A DNA stretch of 41,753 bases from a virus. Shown in pieces: positions 39,043 to 41,753 of the stretch. The notes beneath the pieces are model-generated. The model saw only the letters and a list, made by a program, of their open reading frames with translations. It had not been told where the DNA came from and made no database searches. The stretch is from the IMG/VR virus record IMGVR_UViG_3300044644_001314, positions 1 to 41,753 of that record; one strand, given 5' to 3'. The translations under genes and the position numbers were made by a program. Every line of letters starts with the position of its first letter. The stretch's first letter is position 1.

Positions 39043-39375
39043 TTAGTTTTTAGCTTTGTTTATAAACTCAATAAGTAATTTGTTTACTTTTTTTTCTCTT
39101 ATTTTATAGTCAAGATTATAATCAAGTGAAATTTTTTGCGCCTTAGCTTCAAATTTGCGCACAAGTTTATAATCTACATTTTGACCTATTGGATTATAGC
39201 CCGTAGATAAACAAACCCCGTCAATATTATAATAATCACAAGCCCAACCGTTAATACCGCTTGAATACGCAAACGGATTTTTATAACGGGTTAAATTATC
39301 AATATCACAATATCCTATTGATAAAATAGTGTTGAAACTGTTTTTTACTGCTGTTTTAGTTACTTTTGTTTTCAT
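39043..39375 (-). CDS. Early protein (110 aa), unknown
   Basis: A 110-aa protein (MKTKVTKTAVKNSFNTILSI) with Cys and Tyr-rich middle (YCDIDNLTRYKNPFAYSSGI, WACDYYNIDGVC) and a basic C-terminus. The Gly/Tyr/Cys segment looks like a small structured domain, but I recognise no family. It is the largest gene of the first group after the early promoter. Confidence 0.65.
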   Translation of the reverse strand: MKTKVTKTAVKNSFNTILSIGYCDIDNLTRYKNPFAYSSGINGWACDYYNIDGVCLSTGYNPIGQNVDYKLVRKFEAKAQKISLDYNLDYKIREKKVNKLLIEFINKAKN

Positions 39376-39403
39376 GTTTTTAGTTTTTATAGTTTATATT
39401 ATT

Positions 39404-39505
39404 TTAATTTAAATTTATTATATTTTTTATTTTTTCGGTTAATTCATAAGCGGTAATATAACCGCTTTCAAAATCTTCTATTAAATACAAAATTTCTTTT
39501 TTCAT
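39404..39505 (-). CDS. Very small early protein (33 aa)
   Basis: A 33-aa acidic helical frame (MKKEILYLIEDFESGYITAY, then ELTEKIKNII). Leader AAAACTTAAAAACATG. The frame fits the gap between two genes; support is moderate. Confidence 0.45.
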   Translation of the reverse strand: MKKEILYLIEDFESGYITAYELTEKIKNIINLN

Positions 39506-39516
39506 GTTTTTAAGTT

Positions 39517-39687
39517 TTATAAGTTATTATTTAAATCTTTACAAAATTCTATTGCTTCTTTTCTTGTGAAGTTTTCGCCAATTTCGTCAAATCCCTCTTT
39601 ATTTATTATAATATATCGATCCTCAGTATTTATGTGACCGAAACAATTAATATTTCCTTTATAGTCATAAATTAAAATACTATACAT
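39517..39687 (-). CDS. Small early protein (56 aa)
   Basis: A 56-aa frame (MYSILIYDYKGNINCFGHIN, then FDEIGENFTRKEAIEFCKD). A beta-strand start and helical end; one Cys in each half. No family recognised. The leader AAAACTTTAAAAAATG is like its neighbours. Confidence 0.5.
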   Translation of the reverse strand: MYSILIYDYKGNINCFGHINTEDRYIIINKEGFDEIGENFTRKEAIEFCKDLNNNL

Positions 39688-39705
39688 TTTTTAAAGTTTT
39701 AAAAG

Positions 39706-39810
39706 TTAGTTAATGATTTTACTTAATTCGCTAATTGAAACGCTAATTGTTACAATTAATAGTATTAATAAAAAAATACTTTGTCCTGGATTTTGTTTAA
39801 TTGCTTTCAT
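39706..39810 (-). CDS. First early gene: one-pass membrane peptide (34 aa)
   Basis: A 34-aa frame, MKAIKQNPGQSIFLLILLIV then TISVSISELSK, with a single membrane segment. It is the first gene after the early leader and would be made first in infection. Leader AAAACTAAAAACATG. It is short, so real but unproven. Confidence 0.5.
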   Translation of the reverse strand: MKAIKQNPGQSIFLLILLIVTISVSISELSKIIN

Positions 39811-40076
39811 GTTTTTAGTTTTTAGTTTTAGTTTATAATTTGTTTTTTATTTAGCGCCTTAGCTTGATAAACGAATCAAGTTAAAAATGTTATTTTTAAA
39901 ATTCTGAGTTCTAAGGCTATTTTTGTTTAATTTTTCGGTATCCGTTACAAGCTACAAAGATTTCCTTATTAATACGAGTTAATAAGGCTTTATACTAATT
40001 AGGGTGCTACCTGTTAAACTTTCAAAATGTCAAAGAACTATTTTTTTGTAGTTGTTAGTATTATTACTTCCTTTCT
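39811..40076 (-). other. Structured 5' leader of the early operon (no gene)
   Basis: About 265 nt between the predicted early start site and the first gene contain no open frame. On the - strand, CCTTATTAA/TTAATAAGG (39987-39979 and 39972-39964) forms a 9-bp hairpin with a 6-nt loop. Nearer the gene, GCCTTAG/CTAAGGC (39917-39911 and 39862-39856) closes a region with two inner hairpins: AAAAAT/ATTTTT and CTTGAT/ATCAAG. That gives a three-way junction. The element may control translation, transcript stability or antitermination. No known riboswitch family is recognised. Confidence 0.5.
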
Positions 40077-40082
40077 ACACTA

Positions 40083-40114
40083 CAAATATAAGTTGATTAT
40101 AAACAACTACCAAA
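40083..40114 (-). promoter_or_regulatory. Main early promoter, leftward
   Basis: On the - strand, TTTG (40114-40111) then 20 nt then TATATTTG (40090-40083): a near-perfect fit to the Bacteroidota consensus TTTG-N19-21-TAnnTTTG. The predicted start is near 40076. It drives the small-gene array and, with the internal promoter at 34967-34998, the recombination genes. An operator-like repeat (40092-40108) overlaps its spacer and reaches to the -33 element. Confidence 0.75.
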
Positions 40115-40300
40115 TAAATAAGTAAGTTTTTTATAAAAAAGTATAAAATAATTGTAAATAATTTGTAATTGGTTGATAATAAACAACTTAAGAATAAATA
40201 TAGTTGTAAGAAAATACAACAAATAAAGTAAGATAAAGTATTAATACTGATTCAATCAAATAAGGATATATAACAAACAATAAAACCAAAGTAAACAACT
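40092..40300. repeat. Operator-like GTTG/CAAC repeats in the divergent control region
   Basis: GTTGATTATAAACAACT (40092-40108) and GTTGATAATAAACAACT (40172-40188) differ by one base; each has GTTG and CAAC half-sites in opposite orientation. GTTGTAAGAAAATACAAC (40203-40220) has the same half-sites with altered spacing, and TAAACAACT recurs near 40292-40300. The first abuts the leftward -33 element; the last lies just upstream of the rightward TAACTTTG. This is the layout of a shared operator set for divergent early and late promoters, for an unknown regulator. Confidence 0.6.
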
Positions 40301-40315
40301 AACAAATAAAATATA

Positions 40316-40323
40316 TAACTTTG
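40316..40323 (+). promoter_or_regulatory. Candidate rightward promoter -7 element TAACTTTG
   Basis: TAACTTTG fits TAnnTTTG and lies 25 nt upstream of the terS start, with a predicted short leader. There is no TTG at -33, which might mean weak or activator-dependent expression, as expected for a late gene. Confidence 0.45.
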
Positions 40324-40348
40324 CCTTAAATCTATTAAAACTAACAAA

Positions 40349-40942
40349 ATGAATAAGAAGCAAACAAAGACAGAAAGCAAAACACAATTAACAGAAAGCG
40401 CAAAAGAACTCATTAAGACTGTAAGCGAAACAAAACCGAAAGAATCAAAAGAATTCCAGCCAATTAGCAAAAGTATCACCACTATAAACCACAAGAGTAA
40501 AGAAGCACAAGAAGAAAGAGAAAGAAAGTTTAATCTAATCATAAAGGAAATAGAAAGCAAAGGTAAAGGAGTAAACACCGCATGTAAGAAATACAATTTA
40601 GATCCGAGAACGTTCTTTAATTTGGTAGATAAAAACCCCGCATTACTTCAGCAATACACACGCGCGCTCGAATTGAAAGCCGACGTAATAGCGGAAAGGA
40701 TAATCAGAAACAGCCACAACAACGCAAACGACTTCTATACTGATTCAGAAGGCAACCTAAAACCGAATCCCGTTGCAGTACAGCGCGACCGCCTGAAGTT
40801 AGACGCGGACAAATGGCTTTTATCTAAGATAGCACCGAAGAAATACGGCGACCGCTTGACCTTAGACGGTGAAGTTAAGACAGGGCAACCGCTAACAATA
40901 GAAAACATTAACATGATATTGAACGAGATCAAAGACGAATAG
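40349..40942 (+). CDS. Terminase small subunit (TerS)
   Basis: A 197-aa packaging initiator that recognises phage DNA. Residues 1-60 are basic and low-complexity. Residues about 70-125 (GKGVNTACKKYNLDPRTFFNLVDKNP, in part; QYTRALELKADVIAERIIR) form the HTH and core of Sf6-type small terminases; then AVQRDRLKLDADKWLLSKIAPKKYGDRL matches the family's C-terminal region. The gene is richer in G+C and CGC/CGCG words than other genes here (e.g. around 40660-40870), suggesting recent transfer or a constraint linked to packaging. TerL lies 366 nt further on, more than usual. Confidence 0.88.
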   Translation: MNKKQTKTESKTQLTESAKELIKTVSETKPKESKEFQPISKSITTINHKSKEAQEERERKFNLIIKEIESKGKGVNTACKKYNLDPRTFFNLVDKNPALLQQYTRALELKADVIAERIIRNSHNNANDFYTDSEGNLKPNPVAVQRDRLKLDADKWLLSKIAPKKYGDRLTLDGEVKTGQPLTIENINMILNEIKDE

Positions 40943-41157
40943 CCTATTTACAAGGCTTCGCGCTTCATTAAGTACTAATAGTTTACGCAACCAACAACCA
41001 AACGCGCCCAAATTTGTAGGAAAAACAAAGGACCAAACGCGCAAAGGTCAAAATTAAGAAATCAACAACCGCGCGCCCTCAGTCAACATGGTCCACGCGC
41101 TGAAGACACGCCACAAATGTAGGAAAGCGGGGCGTATAATAATAAAAACTTTTGAAA

Positions 41158-41268
41158 ATGGAAGATAGGGAGTATAAAAAGCCCAAAAATATTTTTTACC
41201 AAAATTTCACCACAAAAAAACCAAAAGGCAAAATGGGTTTCAAAAAAAAATTTTTCCAAAAAATCTGA
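41158..41268 (+). CDS. Short Lys-rich frame (36 aa), doubtful
   Basis: A 36-codon Lys/Phe-rich frame (MEDREYKKPKNIFYQNFTTK, then a basic tail) in the spacer before terL. It could be a small gene but low-complexity A-rich DNA easily gives such frames. No family. Confidence 0.2.
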   Translation: MEDREYKKPKNIFYQNFTTKKPKGKMGFKKKFFQKI

Positions 41269-41285
41269 TTGTAAAAAACTAATTC

Positions 41286-41293
41286 TATATTTG
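41286..41293 (+). promoter_or_regulatory. Candidate terL promoter -7 element TATATTTG
   Basis: TATATTTG fits TAnnTTTG and lies 15 nt before the terL start. A TTG lies only 14 nt upstream, closer than usual, so strength is uncertain. It would let terL and the head genes be transcribed separately from terS. Confidence 0.45.
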
Positions 41294-41308
41294 CATTAAA
41301 CTAAGATT

Positions 41309-41753
41309 ATGAATGATGTAGTTGCTTTAGAGCAGTTAAGAGTAGTCCAGGCGAAATTAATGTCGAGTTGCATGACTTTTACAAAATACTTCTTTAAAAA
41401 GCGTTATGGAAGGAGTTTTGTAGTTAATTCTCATCACGAAACGATATGTGATGCGTTGGATAAGGTAATTAGGGGCGATATAAAGAAATTATGCATAAGT
41501 ATAGCTCCTCGATATGGAAAAACGGAATTAGCGGTTAAAAACTTCATTGCATTGGGTTTAGCGCACAATCCGAGTAGTAAGTTCATACATTTGAGTTATT
41601 CTCAGAGTTTGGCTTTTGATAATAGTGAAAGTGCGAGAGATTTCGTTGCGAGTGAAGATTATAACACTATTTTTCCTTATGTTGAGATAAGTAAGACAAG
41701 TGCGAGTAAAAATAAGTGGCATACTACGAGAGGTGGTGGAGTGTATGCAACTG
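41309..41753 (+). CDS. Terminase large subunit (TerL), 5' part
   Basis: The first 148 codons of the packaging ATPase-nuclease; the frame is open at the right edge. ISIAPRYGKTELAVKNFIAL contains a terminase Walker A (PRYGKTE, compare PPRHGKSE), and FIHLSYSQSLAFDNSESARD is the typical following segment of phage TerL proteins. The nuclease domain lies outside the window. The frame at 2-88 might be its other end if the molecule is circular. Confidence 0.9.
   Translation, partial: MNDVVALEQLRVVQAKLMSSCMTFTKYFFKKRYGRSFVVNSHHETICDALDKVIRGDIKKLCISIAPRYGKTELAVKNFIALGLAHNPSSKFIHLSYSQSLAFDNSESARDFVASEDYNTIFPYVEISKTSASKNKWHTTRGGGVYAT

Larger units (their letters stand above)
40943..41308. other. Gene-free terS-terL spacer with repeats (candidate packaging site)
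   Basis: This 366-nt spacer contains no convincing gene, but many repeats. ACCAAACGCGC occurs at 40997-41007 and 41032-41042; CAACAACC at 40992-40999 and 41063-41070; TGTAGGAAA at 41015-41023 and 41118-41126, both preceded by CAAAT-like bases. CGCGC words cluster here in an otherwise very AT-rich genome. The location between terS and terL, the repeats and the unusual composition point to a pac or cos recognition region. The right part (41158-41300) is A-rich. Confidence 0.55.

Noticed and set aside
40252-40596. A 114-aa hydrophobic open frame on the - strand opposite terS.
   Set aside because: It is opposite a well-supported gene with no promoter or leader of the early type; a shadow.
1-41753. 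tRNA, rRNA, insertion sequence or integrase genes.
   Set aside because: None seen on either strand by eye; a tRNA search program would settle the tRNA question.

Overview
The window is most of the genome of a tailed double-stranded DNA phage with an HK97-fold capsid and a long, probably non-contractile (siphovirus-type) tail. The host is very probably a Bacteroidota bacterium, most likely Flavobacterium-like. Reasons: the DNA is very AT-rich; promoter-like sites match the Bacteroidota -7 element TAnnTTTG, sometimes with an upstream TTG or TTTG; starts have A-rich leaders instead of Shine-Dalgarno sites; and an OB-fold protein of the Bacteroidota-typical DUF3127 type is present. I see no integrase, CI-like repressor, tRNA or CRISPR array, so a lytic lifestyle is likely but not proven.

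Layout. Positions 1-27035 (+ strand) are the late genes. In order they are a 3' gene fragment, portal, prohead protease, major capsid, head-tail adaptors, tail terminator, major tail protein, tail-chaperone-position genes, tape measure and tail-tip proteins. A long receptor-binding region follows, with a collagen-like fibre, a jelly-roll protein, a 969-aa fibre and three tandem glycine-rich adhesin paralogues. Next come three small membrane proteins (holin candidates), an M15 endolysin, a calcineurin-like phosphoesterase, a Cys-rich protein and a probable unimolecular spanin. A hairpin terminator at 27085-27134 separates these from the converging early genes.

Positions 27137-39810 (- strand) are the early and replication genes. 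Nearest the promoter (34951-39810) lies a dense set of about 20 tiny unrecognised genes. Most share an ACTAAACAAAATG-like leader, and they include an early lipoprotein, several one-pass membrane peptides and a tandem gene duplication. The recombination and replication block (27137-34950) follows: ERF annealing protein, an HNH homing endonuclease, a YqaJ-like exonuclease, NinG, a DUF3127 SSB-like protein, a replisome organiser with a Phg_2220_C domain, a PAPS-reductase-like PP-loop protein, a RecA-fold ATPase, a GNAT acetyltransferase and a protein that is only the DnaA DNA-binding domain.

Positions 39811-40348 are a gene-free divergent control region. It holds a good leftward promoter, repeated GTTG/CAAC operator-like sites and a roughly 265-nt structured leader. 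Positions 40349-41753 (+ strand) carry the terminase small subunit, a repeat-rich gene-free spacer (a candidate packaging site) and the start of the terminase large subunit, which is cut by the window end. Terminase sits at the right edge and portal at the left edge, so the molecule was probably circular or circularly permuted, with only part of terL (and possibly a little more) missing.

Most notable for follow-up: a two-hairpin leader with a complementary-loop terminator before the replisome organiser; the structured early leader and its operators; the GC-rich hairpin attached to the homing endonuclease; the repeat-rich terS-terL spacer; a possible frameshift in the tail-chaperone position; and the array of tiny early genes.
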